Source of the DNA: a virus | Length of the DNA stretch: 32,500 bases | Virus record (IMG/VR): IMGVR_UViG_3300045107_000453 | Coordinates: 1-32,500 of that record | Direction: 5' to 3' (one strand) | Shown: piece after piece, positions 13,224-21,808 of the stretch | Layout: each line of letters starts with the position of its first letter | Numbering within the stretch: position 1 is the stretch's first letter | Translations under genes and position numbers: made by a program | The notes under the pieces: generated by a model | The model's database searches: none | Seen by the model: only the letters and a program-made list of their open reading frames with translations | What the model was told of the DNA's origin: nothing

Positions 13224-13427
13224 ATGCACATCGAACTGCTGAAACCCCATACCCACGCAGGCAAGCGCTTCAAAGTGGGTGATCGCCTCGATCTGAACGA
13301 AGCCAGCGCCCGCTGGCTGATCGCACAAGGCACGGCCAAGGCGACCAGCCCCGCCACCGATTCCAAACCCACCCGCCGTGATGCCACGTCCGGTGTTTCC
13401 ACGACGGCAGCCACCCAAGGAGACTGA
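13224..13427 (+). CDS. DUF7210-like small phage protein
   Basis: The protein is 67 aa, starting at ATG 13224. The first ~40 residues, MHIELLKPHTHAGKRFKVGD then RLDLNEASARWLIAQGTA, match what I recall as DUF7210, a short SH3-like or small beta domain found in many tailed phages next to tail genes. The remaining 27 residues are polar and probably disordered. The function is unknown. Its position between the tail terminator and the tail tube genes suggests a minor or transient role in tail or neck assembly. Confidence 0.75.
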   Translation: MHIELLKPHTHAGKRFKVGDRLDLNEASARWLIAQGTAKATSPATDSKPTRRDATSGVSTTAATQGD

Positions 13428-13429
13428 AC

Positions 13430-14185
13430 ATGGCCTATTTCTCTGGACAAGGCCGCGTCTACATCGGCGCGCGCGATGAACTCGGCAACCCGGTTGGACT
13501 CGCCTTCGTCGGCAACGTGCCCGAGCTGAAGGTGTCGCTGTCGGTGGACACCATCGAGCACCAGGAAGCGCAGTCGGGTCAGCGCCTGACCGACCTGCAG
13601 CTCATCAAGACCAAGAAGGGCGAGTTCGCCTGCACGCTGGAAGAACTCATCCCGGCCAACCTGGCGCTGGCGCTCTACGGCCACAGCACCCAGGTCACGC
13701 CGGGCACGGTCACGGGTGAAGTCCTGCCCAACCCCGTCACGCCGGGGCACCTGTATCCGCTCGCGCACCAGAACGTCTCGGCGGTGCAGGTCCAGGACTC
13801 GGACCCGACCACTCCGAAGACGCTCCCGGCCAGCCAGTACAGCGTCAATGCCAAGCACGGCTCGCTGGTGGTGCTCGATGCCACGTCAGGCGGCCCGTAC
13901 ACCGAGCCGTTCACCGTCGATTACGCCTATGGCGCGGCGCAGAGCACGGCGATGTTCACGCAAGCCTTGCCCGAGCGATGGATTCGCATCGAGGGGCTCA
14001 ACACCGCCGACGGCAACCGCGAGGTGGTGATCGACCTGTACCGCGTGGCCATCAACCCGGCCAAGGAACTCTCGATTATCACCGACGAGCTGCTCAAGTT
14101 CGAGCTGTCGGGTCAGGTGCTGGCCGATCTGACCAAGCCGGTCGGCGGTGATCTCGGTCAATTCGGCCGTCTGGTGCTGCTGTGA
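13430..14185 (+). CDS. Major tail tube protein
   Basis: The protein is 251 aa; lambda gpV is 246. AAGGAG lies just before the ATG. It begins MAYFSGQGRVYIGARDELGN and shows the tail-tube pattern of a two-layer beta sandwich with DTIEHQEAQSGQR (loop and helix), the GEFACTLEELIPANLALALY segment, and a long hairpin. The C-terminus has the KELSIITDELLKFELSGQVL segment. These are typical of siphovirus tube subunits that stack as hexamers around the tape measure. The 3' end overlaps the start region of the tail chaperone gene, whose ribosome binding site lies in the last codons. Confidence 0.88.
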   Translation: MAYFSGQGRVYIGARDELGNPVGLAFVGNVPELKVSLSVDTIEHQEAQSGQRLTDLQLIKTKKGEFACTLEELIPANLALALYGHSTQVTPGTVTGEVLPNPVTPGHLYPLAHQNVSAVQVQDSDPTTPKTLPASQYSVNAKHGSLVVLDATSGGPYTEPFTVDYAYGAAQSTAMFTQALPERWIRIEGLNTADGNREVVIDLYRVAINPAKELSIITDELLKFELSGQVLADLTKPVGGDLGQFGRLVLL

Positions 14186-14196
14186 AGGAGGGCGCG

Positions 14197-14610
14197 ATGA
14201 CCCCCACGCACACCGACTTCCAGACCTTTCCGCCCACGCCGAAAGTGGTGACGCTGTCCGGCACTGCGCTGGAACTGACGCCAATCCGGCTGGGCGAATT
14301 GCCACGGCTGCTGACCGTGGTGCGCCCGCTGGCCGAGGAGATCACCAGTGATCCGGACTGGGTGGCGCTGCTGGGTCGGCACGGTGATGCCGTGCTCGAC
14401 CTGCTGGCGATCACCACCCGACGCGAGCGGGCATGGATCAACGACCTGTCACTGGAGGACGCCGTGCAACTGGCCGCTGCCGTGTTCGAGGTGAACGCGG
14501 ATTTTTTCGTGGCGCACGTCGTCCCGGCGATTCAGGGCGCGGCCCAGCGACTCGCGCCGACGCTGCGCTCACTGACGACCTCGGCTGGGACAGTGCCGTC
14601 GCCCGCCTGA
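14197..14610 (+). CDS. Tail assembly chaperone (gpG-like)
   Basis: The protein is 137 aa from ATG 14197 with AAGGAG six bases upstream; the same frame also opens at GTG 14182, but that codon lies at the ribosome binding site itself. It is helical, with ALELTPIRLGELPRLLTVVR and NDLSLEDAVQLAAAVFEVNA. The position between tail tube and tape measure is that of gpG, which coats the tape measure during tail assembly. The last ~13 residues (SLTTSAGTVPSPA) look unlike a conserved C-terminus, while the -1 frame overlapping them looks protein-like. A programmed -1 shift into the next ORF, as in lambda G/GT, is therefore possible. Confidence 0.75.
   Translation: MTPTHTDFQTFPPTPKVVTLSGTALELTPIRLGELPRLLTVVRPLAEEITSDPDWVALLGRHGDAVLDLLAITTRRERAWINDLSLEDAVQLAAAVFEVNADFFVAHVVPAIQGAAQRLAPTLRSLTTSAGTVPSPA
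14502..14508 (+). promoter_or_regulatory. Candidate -1 slippery heptamer
   Basis: T TTT TTC occurs in the correct X XXY YYZ phase of the chaperone gene (codons GAT TTT TTC). It is a canonical -1 slippery sequence and the downstream open frame is exactly -1. Against it, coding character seems to stay in the zero frame for about 60 bases after the heptamer, so it may be a coincidence of two Phe codons. Confidence 0.3.
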
Positions 14611-14639
14611 TCCGCGCCGGGCACCGGCTTGGAGACGTG

Positions 14640-14795
14640 ATGGCCTACACGCTCACGCAGGCGCAAGCCTTTCTGGATGCCGACGGACAGATCGAACGGC
14701 AGCAGCTTGCCCAGCTGCTTGGCATCCATGCCGTGGCAGCCCAAGGCGAGAAGCGTGGCATCGAACAACTGCAACGCGATCTTCTGAAGGACTGA
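14640..14795 (+). CDS. Small ORF downstream of the tail chaperone (possible gpT-like frameshift extension)
   Basis: As an independent gene it would be 51 aa from ATG 14640, with GGAG five bases upstream, reading MAYTLTQAQAFLDADGQIER and a charged helical tail ending in QLQRDLLKD. However, the same frame upstream reads DDLGWDSAVARLIRAGHRLG and then DV before the Met, which looks like conserved protein. This suggests the sequence is the C-terminal extension of the chaperone made by a -1 frameshift. Both models place its action in tail assembly. The stop lies four bases before the GTG of the next gene. Confidence 0.6.
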   Translation: MAYTLTQAQAFLDADGQIERQQLAQLLGIHAVAAQGEKRGIEQLQRDLLKD

Positions 14796-14798
14796 AAC

Positions 14799-15440
14799 GT
14801 GCGCCTCTCACTGACCACCACCGGCCTGCTCGACCCGCGTCAGTTGGAGGCGTGGAGCAGCGAGCGGCGTCGCGCCATCCACGCCGCTGTCGCCAAGGGC
14901 ATGCAATCGGGCGGGCGTGAAGTGCGTGATGCGGCGCGATCCGAGATGCGCAGTGCCTTCACCGTCAAGCGCGCGAGCTTCATCTCCTCGATGGGCGTGA
15001 AGCTGTTCGACAAGAAGCCAGAGCAACTGCCCGCCTTGCTGGTGGGCAGCAAGATTCCTTGGCTCGGCCTGCACGAAAAAGGCGGCACGGTGAGCGGCAA
15101 TTTGCTGATCCCGCTTCTGCCCGGGCGCATCGGCCCCAAGCGCTTCAAGGCGGTCATCGATGGCCTGATGCGCTCAGGCAATGCCTTCTTCATCGAGAAG
15201 AACGGCCGCGTGCTGCTGATGGCCGAGAACATCCAAGAGAACGCATCGCAACTCAACCGCTTCAAGCGTGCCGAGCGTGCACGTACAGGTGCGAAACAGA
15301 TCAAGCGCGGGCAGGAGATCCCGATTGCGGTGCTGGTCCGCCGCGTCGATCTCAAACGACGACTGAATCTGGCCGGTGGCGTGCAACGCGCGCTGCCTGC
15401 CTTGGCGCGGGCGATTCAACAAGAACTGGACAAAGTCTGA
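14799..15440 (+). CDS. DUF6441-like phage tail protein
   Basis: The protein is 213 aa from GTG 14799, with GAAGGA upstream. It begins MRLSLTTTGLLDPRQLEAWS, followed by a basic helix (RRRAIHAAVAKGMQSGGREV) and FTVKRASFISSMGVKLFDKK. A turn-rich middle (IPWLGLHEKGGTVSGNLLIP) and a basic helical C-terminus follow. This pattern matches the family I recall as DUF6441, encoded just before the tape measure in many siphoviruses, possibly a tail-completion or minor tail protein (lambda gpZ-like position or role). The function is not established. The stop overlaps the tape measure ATG (TGATG). Confidence 0.78.
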   Translation: MRLSLTTTGLLDPRQLEAWSSERRRAIHAAVAKGMQSGGREVRDAARSEMRSAFTVKRASFISSMGVKLFDKKPEQLPALLVGSKIPWLGLHEKGGTVSGNLLIPLLPGRIGPKRFKAVIDGLMRSGNAFFIEKNGRVLLMAENIQENASQLNRFKRAERARTGAKQIKRGQEIPIAVLVRRVDLKRRLNLAGGVQRALPALARAIQQELDKV

Positions 15441-18145
15441 TGGCAAGCAATCGTGCCCAAATCCTGATCAGTGCCGTCGACCAGACCAAGACCGCCTTCG
15501 ACTCGATCAAGCGCGGGCTGGACGGCCTCACCGACACGGCCAAGCGCGTCAACGGCGTGCTGGCCAACCTCGGGGTGGCTGTCTCGGTAGCGGGACTGAC
15601 CGCGATGGTCAAATCGGCCATCGACACGGGTGATGCGCTGGACGAGATGTCTCAACGTGTCGGTGTCAGCGTCGAGACCCTGTCGGTATGGAAACCGGCA
15701 GCCGAGCAGTCCGGTGTGTCCGGCGAATCGTTCGAGAAAGGGCTGCGCAAGCTGTCCACCACGATGCTGGAGGCTGCGACCGGATCGGAAGATGCCGCGC
15801 GCGGCCTCGAAGCCGTGGGCGTCGCGTTCAAAAACCAGGACGGCCAGCTTCGCGCCACCGATCAGGTGCTACTCGATCTGGCAGAGCGCTTCAAGGCCAT
15901 GCCCGATGGCGCGGAAAAAACCGCGCTGGCCGTGCAGCTGTTCGGCAAGTCGGGAGCCGAGCTGATCCCGTTCCTGAATCAAGGGCGCGACGGCATCAAC
16001 GAGCTGGCTGCCGAGATGCAGGCGCTCGGCGTGCAGATGAGCAGTGAAACGGCTGCGCAGGCGGGAAACTTCAACGATGCGCTCGACAAACTGAAACTGG
16101 CCACCACCAGCATCGGCAACCAGATCATCGCGTCCTTGCTGCCCGCTCTGAATGACATGGCCGGTGGCATGGTCGAGTCGGCCAAGCAAGGCGGCACACT
16201 GCGCGCGATCCTGGATGGCGTGGTGCTGGTGCTCAAGACCCTGGCGCTCGGTGCCGCCACCGTTGGCAAGGCCTTCGTCGCCTTGGGCGAGGCCATTGGT
16301 GCCGGTGTCGCGGCGGCGGTCGAAGCACTGCGCGGCAACACCGCCGGAGCCAAGGCCATCATTGCCGACCTCAAGGGCAATCTGGTCCAACGGCTGGATG
16401 AACTGGCGTCCTTTCGTGACAGCCTGTTCGACCCCAAGCCCATCGAGGTCAAGGCTCCCAAGATTCAGGCTGATCCGGAACTGCTTCAACGCCTGACCAA
16501 GCCAAAGGCCGCCAAGCCTGCGCAGGACACGACTGGCGCGCAAACCACGCTGATGAAAGCGCAGTTGGACGCCGAGTTCGCCCTGCTCAAGGACGGTCTG
16601 GCCCGGCAGCAAACTGCGCTGGATGCTGCGCTCGAAGACCGTCTGGTCTCGGTGCGCGACTACTACGCGCAGAAAACCACCCTCGAACAACGCGAGCTCG
16701 ATGCCGAGATCGCCCGCAAGCAGCAGGAACTCGCCCGCAGCCAACAGGTGGTCGCCAGCGCCAGCAGCGAAAACGACCGCCTGCGCGCGAAGGCCGAAGT
16801 GGCCAAGGCGGAAGCCGACCTGATCACGCTCAACAACCGCCGCGCCGACATCGAGCAGGCCAATGCGCGCAAGGCAGCGCAAGCCGAGCGTGAGCTGGCC
16901 GATGCCTTGGCGCAGGCGCGTGAGGAACTGGCTCAAATCACCGGCGCGGCCACCGATGCCGACCGCCAAGCGGCCATCGAGCGCAGCTACCGGGATCTGC
17001 GGGCGCGGCTGGCGGCAGAAAGCGATACCGACGGCGTGTCGCTCATTGATCGGCTGATCAATGTGAAGGCTGCACAGGCCAATCTGGCGGCGCTTGAAGC
17101 TCAGTGGCGGCAGGTCACTGAGCGTCTGCGTAATGCTCAGGAGGCCATTCAGACCCAGCAGCAGGCTGGGCTGCTGACCGAAGCACAGGCGCGTCAGCAG
17201 ATCGTGGCCTTGCAACAGCAATCAGCCACCGAGATGGAGCGCTTGTTGCCGACCATGCGGCAAGCCGCGCAGGCCATCGGGCCGGCGGCCGTGATCCGCG
17301 TGGCGGCCTGGCGCAACGAGCTGGAGCGCACGCGGCTCGTGACCGACGAACTCGCGCCGGTGTGGAACCGCATCGGCGAGGGCTTCGGCCAGGCCGTGCA
17401 GGGGATGGTCAGCGGCGCGCAAACCCTGCGCGAAGGGCTCTCGAACATCTTTCGCAGCATCGCCGAGGCCTTCCTGCAGCAGATGGTGCTTCAGCCCTTC
17501 CAGCAATGGGTGGCGATGCAGGCGCGGATGCTGGCGCTCAAACTCGGCTTCGTCCAGCAAGAAGCGGCCCTCGAGCAAGCGGCGGCAGCCCAGTCAGTGG
17601 CCACCAAACAGGCCGAAGCCGCCGCCACGGTCAGCGCCAACGCCGCCGAGGCCGGATCCGGCGCGGCGGCTTCGCAGGCGTCCATTCCCGTGGTCGGCCC
17701 GGGGCTGGCGCTGGCGGCCATGGCCGCGATGGTGGCCGCCGTCATGGCGCTGATGGGCAAGGTCAAGAAGTTCGCCGGAGGCGGCTACGTCACCGGGCCT
17801 GGCACGGCGACCTCGGATTCGATCCCGGCGCGGCTGTCGGCCGGCGAATACGTGGTGCGCGCGGCCGCCGTGCGGCGTGTCGGCGTGGCCTTCCTCGATG
17901 CCCTCAACGGCCTGAAGGCTCCGCCCGTGTGGGATGGGGCGCGCCTGGCCTTTGCCGCCGGTGGCCTGGTGCCTGCGGTACAGGCACCCGCGGCCGCCCC
18001 GCAAGTCAATACCGCCGTGCGCATCGTCAATGCCATCGATCCGGGCGTGACCCACGACCACCTGCAAACCCCCGCCGGCGAGCGGGTGATCCTCAACATC
18101 ATCGGGCGCAATGCACGGGCCATCCGTGCGGCGCTGCAAGCGTAA
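15440..18145 (+). CDS. Tape measure protein
   Basis: The protein is 901 aa, starting MASNRAQILISAVDQTKTAF. It is a long, Ala/Gln-rich helical protein that sets tail length and passes through the tail tube. The N-terminal ~200 residues contain the TMP family block with DEMSQRVGVSVETLSVWKPA and LFGKSGAELIPFLNQGRDGI. An extended coiled coil runs at roughly 400-500 (QRELDAEIARKQQELARSQQ onward). A hydrophobic segment (VGPGLALAAMAAMVAAVMAL) lies near 751-773 and could insert into the host membrane. A short KFAGGGYVTGPGTATSDSIP segment follows, a feature common at tape measure C-termini. ATG 15440 overlaps the upstream stop. At roughly 1.5 angstroms per residue, tail length would be near 130 nm. 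Confidence 0.93.
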   Translation: MASNRAQILISAVDQTKTAFDSIKRGLDGLTDTAKRVNGVLANLGVAVSVAGLTAMVKSAIDTGDALDEMSQRVGVSVETLSVWKPAAEQSGVSGESFEKGLRKLSTTMLEAATGSEDAARGLEAVGVAFKNQDGQLRATDQVLLDLAERFKAMPDGAEKTALAVQLFGKSGAELIPFLNQGRDGINELAAEMQALGVQMSSETAAQAGNFNDALDKLKLATTSIGNQIIASLLPALNDMAGGMVESAKQGGTLRAILDGVVLVLKTLALGAATVGKAFVALGEAIGAGVAAAVEALRGNTAGAKAIIADLKGNLVQRLDELASFRDSLFDPKPIEVKAPKIQADPELLQRLTKPKAAKPAQDTTGAQTTLMKAQLDAEFALLKDGLARQQTALDAALEDRLVSVRDYYAQKTTLEQRELDAEIARKQQELARSQQVVASASSENDRLRAKAEVAKAEADLITLNNRRADIEQANARKAAQAERELADALAQAREELAQITGAATDADRQAAIERSYRDLRARLAAESDTDGVSLIDRLINVKAAQANLAALEAQWRQVTERLRNAQEAIQTQQQAGLLTEAQARQQIVALQQQSATEMERLLPTMRQAAQAIGPAAVIRVAAWRNELERTRLVTDELAPVWNRIGEGFGQAVQGMVSGAQTLREGLSNIFRSIAEAFLQQMVLQPFQQWVAMQARMLALKLGFVQQEAALEQAAAAQSVATKQAEAAATVSANAAEAGSGAAASQASIPVVGPGLALAAMAAMVAAVMALMGKVKKFAGGGYVTGPGTATSDSIPARLSAGEYVVRAAAVRRVGVAFLDALNGLKAPPVWDGARLAFAAGGLVPAVQAPAAAPQVNTAVRIVNAIDPGVTHDHLQTPAGERVILNIIGRNARAIRAALQA

Positions 18146-18150
18146 ATCCA

Positions 18151-19209
18151 ATGGCACTTCTGTTCATCGACGGTTTCGATCACTACGACCCGCAGGCCGT
18201 GGACAGCTTTGGCGATCCGTGGCTCGCACGTGGCAAGGCGGCGTATCTGTCACCGCAGGCCACCCGGATCAATGGCCGTCGTCCGTCCTCCTATGCCCTG
18301 CGTTTGCCGGAAGGTTCGGGTGGTGGCTACGTCAAGAACCTCGACGCCACCAAGACCAGCCTGATCGTCGGTGCGGCCATTCGCGTGGTGCCGTACCAGA
18401 ACACCTACACCGAGCCCTTGCTGCTGGGCGTTCGTGATGCCAACTCGCAGGTCGCGCACCTCGTGAAAATCGGCGAGGACGGTCGGCTCAAGCTCTACCG
18501 CTGGCAATACGGCTATGACCAGTTGCTCTCGACCTCGGTCGCCAGCGCTCCGGCGCGCGGCTGGCACTACATCGAATTGCAGGTCACCCAAGGCACCAGC
18601 AATGGCATTCTGTCGGTGCGTATCAACGGCATCCTGGCCATCCAGATGACCGCGCAGAACACCATTCAGGGCGGCGGCCAACTGCTCACGGCATTCGTGG
18701 GTGCGGTGCCTGGCCAGAACTGCCCGCTCACCATCGACGTCGACGACTTCTACATCGCCGACACCAGCGGCACGATCAACAACACCTTCTTGGGCGACGT
18801 GCGCGTCGATGCTCTGCAGGCGCAGGCCGATGGCAGCCTGAACCAGTGGACCGCCAGTCCGGTCGGCACCGCTGCCTGGGAAGCCGTCAGCGACGAGGAC
18901 GAAGCCACAGCGATCAGTGCGCCCAACGTGGGGCTGCGCCAGTCTTTCGATGTCGAGCCGCTGCCGGTGATGACCACGCCCGCCATCTACGGTGTGCAAC
19001 TGACCATGCTGGCGCGCAAGACCGACGCGGGGCTGGGCAAGGTCAAAGGCCTCGTGGTCAGTGGTGCGCAAAGCGCCGTCAGTTCCGACATCATCCTGCA
19101 GGAGCAACTGGCGTGGCAAAGCACGCTGTTCGAGCGCAATCCGAACGGCAACGTGCAGTGGACGGAGGCCGCCTTCAATGCCGCTGAGTTCGGCGTGGAG
19201 TCGGCATGA
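18151..19209 (+). CDS. Tail protein with a jelly-roll (ConA/LamG-like) domain
   Basis: The protein is 352 aa, beginning MALLFIDGFDHYDPQAVDSF. Residues ~1-210 read as a concanavalin/laminin-G-like beta sandwich: SSYALRLPEGSGGGYVKNLD, SLIVGAAIRVVPY, LVKIGEDGRLKLYRWQYGY, RGWHYIELQVTQGTSNGILS, TIDVDDFYIADTSG. The order (sugar-binding-like sandwich, then DDFYIAD) is frequent in phage tail proteins. The C-terminal 140 residues (LGDVRVDALQAQADGSLNQW onward) are a separate beta domain. It follows the tape measure by five bases and overlaps the next gene by four (ATGA). It may decorate the tail or help recognise surface polysaccharide, which is inferred from the fold. Confidence 0.72.
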   Translation: MALLFIDGFDHYDPQAVDSFGDPWLARGKAAYLSPQATRINGRRPSSYALRLPEGSGGGYVKNLDATKTSLIVGAAIRVVPYQNTYTEPLLLGVRDANSQVAHLVKIGEDGRLKLYRWQYGYDQLLSTSVASAPARGWHYIELQVTQGTSNGILSVRINGILAIQMTAQNTIQGGGQLLTAFVGAVPGQNCPLTIDVDDFYIADTSGTINNTFLGDVRVDALQAQADGSLNQWTASPVGTAAWEAVSDEDEATAISAPNVGLRQSFDVEPLPVMTTPAIYGVQLTMLARKTDAGLGKVKGLVVSGAQSAVSSDIILQEQLAWQSTLFERNPNGNVQWTEAAFNAAEFGVESA

Positions 19210-20768
19210 CGGAGCGTGTCGTCGTTCAAGACATCGCGGAGGTTTCCAGCAAGCCGACTCCGGGAAGCGAACTGCCTGCCTTCCAGGGTGAAGTGCTCTC
19301 GCGCGCCACCTTCGGGGCGGGCGCAACCCACTTCACGCCGGAAACTGCCGTGGCTCCGCTGCCGCCCAATCTGGCGGCCAGCCTGTTGGCTGAGTCTTTG
19401 GCAGGCCCCTGGCCACCCATCGATGCGCCGATTTTCCTGGTCGAGGTGCTACGCCGGGACACGGCATCGAGTGCCATCGTCGCCACCGGCATGGATGCCT
19501 TTGGCGACCAGCCTTGGCCGGATGCCCAACGCGGCGTGTTTGCCTTCCGCCATGACTGGGCCCAACCCCTCGTCGAACGACTGGAGTGGCAGACCAGCGT
19601 CACGCGGCTGGCCAGCGGTAACGAATCTCGGCAGGCACGCCGCCGCGTTCCCCGGCGCTGGCTCACCTACAAAGTGGGCAACGCCCGGCAGACCGATGCC
19701 CTGGTGGCCGACTGGCTGGCCGATCATCTCGGTCAAATGGCGCTGTGGCCGCTGCCGCAGTACGCGGTGCACCTGACCCAGTCCTGCGAACGTGGCGCAC
19801 TGGCACTCAACGTGACGGAGGCTGACTGGCGGCGCTTTGGCCCACCGGCTGCTGCGCTGCGGCTGACCTATGACGGCGTGCAGGGTTGGGATAGCGACGA
19901 ACGCTGGGTGCTGATCATTGCGCCCGAGGGCTGGCAAGCCGTCCGTCTCAGCGACGTCGAAAGCGATCTGCTGTGGCTGGCCGAACCCTTGGCGCGTGCT
20001 GCCGGAGCCGGTAGCAGCGTGATGCCCTTGGTGTGGGGCCGCGCTGTCGATCCGGCGGACTTGACCCAGTGGGTGCCGGGGATCGTCGGCGGCAGCGTCA
20101 CCACGACTGTCACGCCCGCGCAAACGCCTGAAATGGATGTGCTCGACGACCCATGGCTCGACGAGATTCCGGTTTGGCCGGATGGCAACTGGCGTGACGA
20201 TCCGACGGCCGCCGCGCAAGCCACGATCACCCGCCAGGATTTATCCCCTGCAGATCCGTGGATGCGCCGGGACGATCCGTGGGCGACGACAACTTTGCAG
20301 CGGCGCTATCTGGCCAGCGCACTCAATGAAATCGAGCTCTGGCGGGCGCGGTTGTGGCGCACCCAAGGTCGTCTGGAAGCCTTCTGGCTGCCCGATGGCT
20401 TGGCCCCGATCCTGTGGGTGAACGTCGAAGCCGATCCCGAAGATGGCTTCCTGTGCGTGGATGGCAAAGACATCTCGGCGTTCTGGCATCGCCCCGCCGC
20501 TTGCTTGATCGTGCATCCAGACGGCTATCGGCAATACGCCCTGACGGCAACCTGCCATCTGGATCAAGGCGGTGTGCTGGTGCTGCGCTCGGGTCTCGAC
20601 GACTGGGTGCCCGCAGGCAGCCGCGTCATTCGCCTCGTGCGCTGCCGCCTCGACCACGATGCCATCGATCTGTACTGGCACAGCCCGACGCTGGTGGAGA
20701 TCACCTTGACCGCGCGCCAGTTGCCCGAACCGCGCGGCAATGACCGTCAAACCTACGAGGGAGAGTAA
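19206..20768 (+). CDS. Distal-tail-like protein (baseplate component)
   Basis: The protein is 520 aa, ATG 19206, overlapping the previous stop. The core motif is FAFRHDWAQPLVERLEWQTS then ESRQARRRVPRRWLTYKV (about residues 115-157). The pattern PxVERLEWxT...SRQARRxxPRRxLxY is common in distal tail proteins that join the tube to the tip. A second, related stretch (TLQRRYLASALNEIELWRAR then RLEAFWLPDGLAPI) lies near 360-400, so the protein may contain two such modules. The rest is beta-rich and acidic. It sits directly before the DUF2163 tip gene, as expected. The precise family name is uncertain. Confidence 0.65.
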   Translation: MTERVVVQDIAEVSSKPTPGSELPAFQGEVLSRATFGAGATHFTPETAVAPLPPNLAASLLAESLAGPWPPIDAPIFLVEVLRRDTASSAIVATGMDAFGDQPWPDAQRGVFAFRHDWAQPLVERLEWQTSVTRLASGNESRQARRRVPRRWLTYKVGNARQTDALVADWLADHLGQMALWPLPQYAVHLTQSCERGALALNVTEADWRRFGPPAAALRLTYDGVQGWDSDERWVLIIAPEGWQAVRLSDVESDLLWLAEPLARAAGAGSSVMPLVWGRAVDPADLTQWVPGIVGGSVTTTVTPAQTPEMDVLDDPWLDEIPVWPDGNWRDDPTAAAQATITRQDLSPADPWMRRDDPWATTTLQRRYLASALNEIELWRARLWRTQGRLEAFWLPDGLAPILWVNVEADPEDGFLCVDGKDISAFWHRPAACLIVHPDGYRQYALTATCHLDQGGVLVLRSGLDDWVPAGSRVIRLVRCRLDHDAIDLYWHSPTLVEITLTARQLPEPRGNDRQTYEGE

Positions 20769-20773
20769 GCACG

Positions 20774-21562
20774 ATGAGCCAGAACCCATTGCTGGAAGTC
20801 GAGCTATACGCCTTCGCCAGCAACAGCGCGCAGTTCTATCTAACGCCGCACGAATTCGATGTTGATCTGGATGGCAACCTCTACAAGAGCCTGGCCTTGG
20901 AACGCAACGAACTGGCGCTGGGTGCTGAAGCTGCGAAGGCTGGCTTGGATCTGAAACTGCCGCCGAACTGTGATTTGGTGCGCCACCTGCTCGCCAACTC
21001 GCTGACCGGCGACACCACCTCGATCACCCTGCGCATCGGACGGCGCGATACCTGGGGCGACTACTGGTGGATCTCCGGCACGCGCTGGATGGGCCGTGTG
21101 CTGGGCGTCGAAGTCGCTGACGATGTGGCTCGCATTCGCTGCGAGTCCGCGCAGGTCAGTCTCAAGCGCATCGGGTTGCGGCGGCTCTACAGCCGCAAGT
21201 GTTCCCACGTGCTGTATTCGGCTGCCTGTGGTGCCTCACCGATTTCTGCCAGCGCCTTGGTGAGCAACAGCAATGGCCGCAACGTCGATCTCGATGGTGG
21301 CACGCCCGGCAGCGTCAGTGGTGGCTTGGCCGGTGGCTGGCTGCAAACCCAGGAAGGTGCGCGCCACATGATCGTCAATGACTACGGTGGTGGCGTCGAG
21401 TTGCTCTATCCGGTGGCCATTGAAGTCGGCACCGAGGTTCTGCTGACGGTCGGCTGCGATCACAGCACGGCCACGTGCGAGTCGCGCTTCGGCAACCTCG
21501 ACAACTACGGCGGCTTTCCCGCCATCCCGAGCAAAAACCCGTTCTCGACGGGCGTGTTCTAA
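20774..21562 (+). CDS. DUF2163 tail-tip protein (gpL / GTA hub-like) with a four-Cys pattern
   Basis: The protein is 262 aa. The N-terminal region (LYAFASNSAQFYLTPHEFDV, LALERNELALGAEAAKAGLD, NCDLVRHLLANSLTGDTTSI) matches the DUF2163 family. The C-terminus has the conserved GCDHSTATCESRFGNLDNYG then GFPAIPSKNPF block of the same phage/gene-transfer-agent hub family. Four cysteines, C143-x8-C152 and C228-x6-C235, reproduce the spacing I recall for the Fe-S-binding cysteines of lambda gpL. The protein would sit at the tail tip and contact the gpJ-like protein. The start at ATG 20774 follows GAGGGAG, which overlaps the end of the preceding gene. Confidence 0.88.
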   Translation: MSQNPLLEVELYAFASNSAQFYLTPHEFDVDLDGNLYKSLALERNELALGAEAAKAGLDLKLPPNCDLVRHLLANSLTGDTTSITLRIGRRDTWGDYWWISGTRWMGRVLGVEVADDVARIRCESAQVSLKRIGLRRLYSRKCSHVLYSAACGASPISASALVSNSNGRNVDLDGGTPGSVSGGLAGGWLQTQEGARHMIVNDYGGGVELLYPVAIEVGTEVLLTVGCDHSTATCESRFGNLDNYGGFPAIPSKNPFSTGVF

Positions 21563-21580
21563 ACCCCTGGAGAAATCGCC

Positions 21581-21808
21581 ATGTGGTACCTCGTCGTCAT
21601 CGTGGTGGCGGCGCTGGTTTCGGTCGCGCTCGCACCGAAACCGCCCGAACCCAAACCGGCGTCCCTGTCTGACGTCGATGCCCCCACCGCAGAAGAAGGA
21701 CGACCGATTCCCGTTGTGTTCGGATCGGTGCTCATCAAGGGCGCGAATGTCGTCTGGTACGGCGACCTCGAAGCCGATCCGATCAAGAAGAAAGGTGGCA
21801 AGAAATGA
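21581..21808 (+). CDS. Small tail-module protein with N-terminal hydrophobic helix
   Basis: The protein is 75 aa, with CTGGAGAA before ATG 21581. It begins with a hydrophobic helix (MWYLVVIVVAALVSVALAP), then a Pro-rich turn and PTAEEGRPIPVVFGSVLIKG then ANVVWYGDLEADPIKKK. The P(I/V)VFG(S/T)xxxKGxNVxWYGDL pattern recurs in many phage genomes between the DUF2163 and gpJ-like genes, where it resembles the start of larger tail-assembly proteins. The helix could be a membrane anchor or be buried in the tail tip. The stop overlaps the next gene (ATGA). The function is unknown. Confidence 0.75.
   Translation: MWYLVVIVVAALVSVALAPKPPEPKPASLSDVDAPTAEEGRPIPVVFGSVLIKGANVVWYGDLEADPIKKKGGKK

Noticed and set aside
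15869-17221. Long minus-strand open frame opposite the tape measure gene
   Set aside because: The tape measure reading is continuous, with family blocks and coiled coil. The antisense frame is a by-product of its codon bias.
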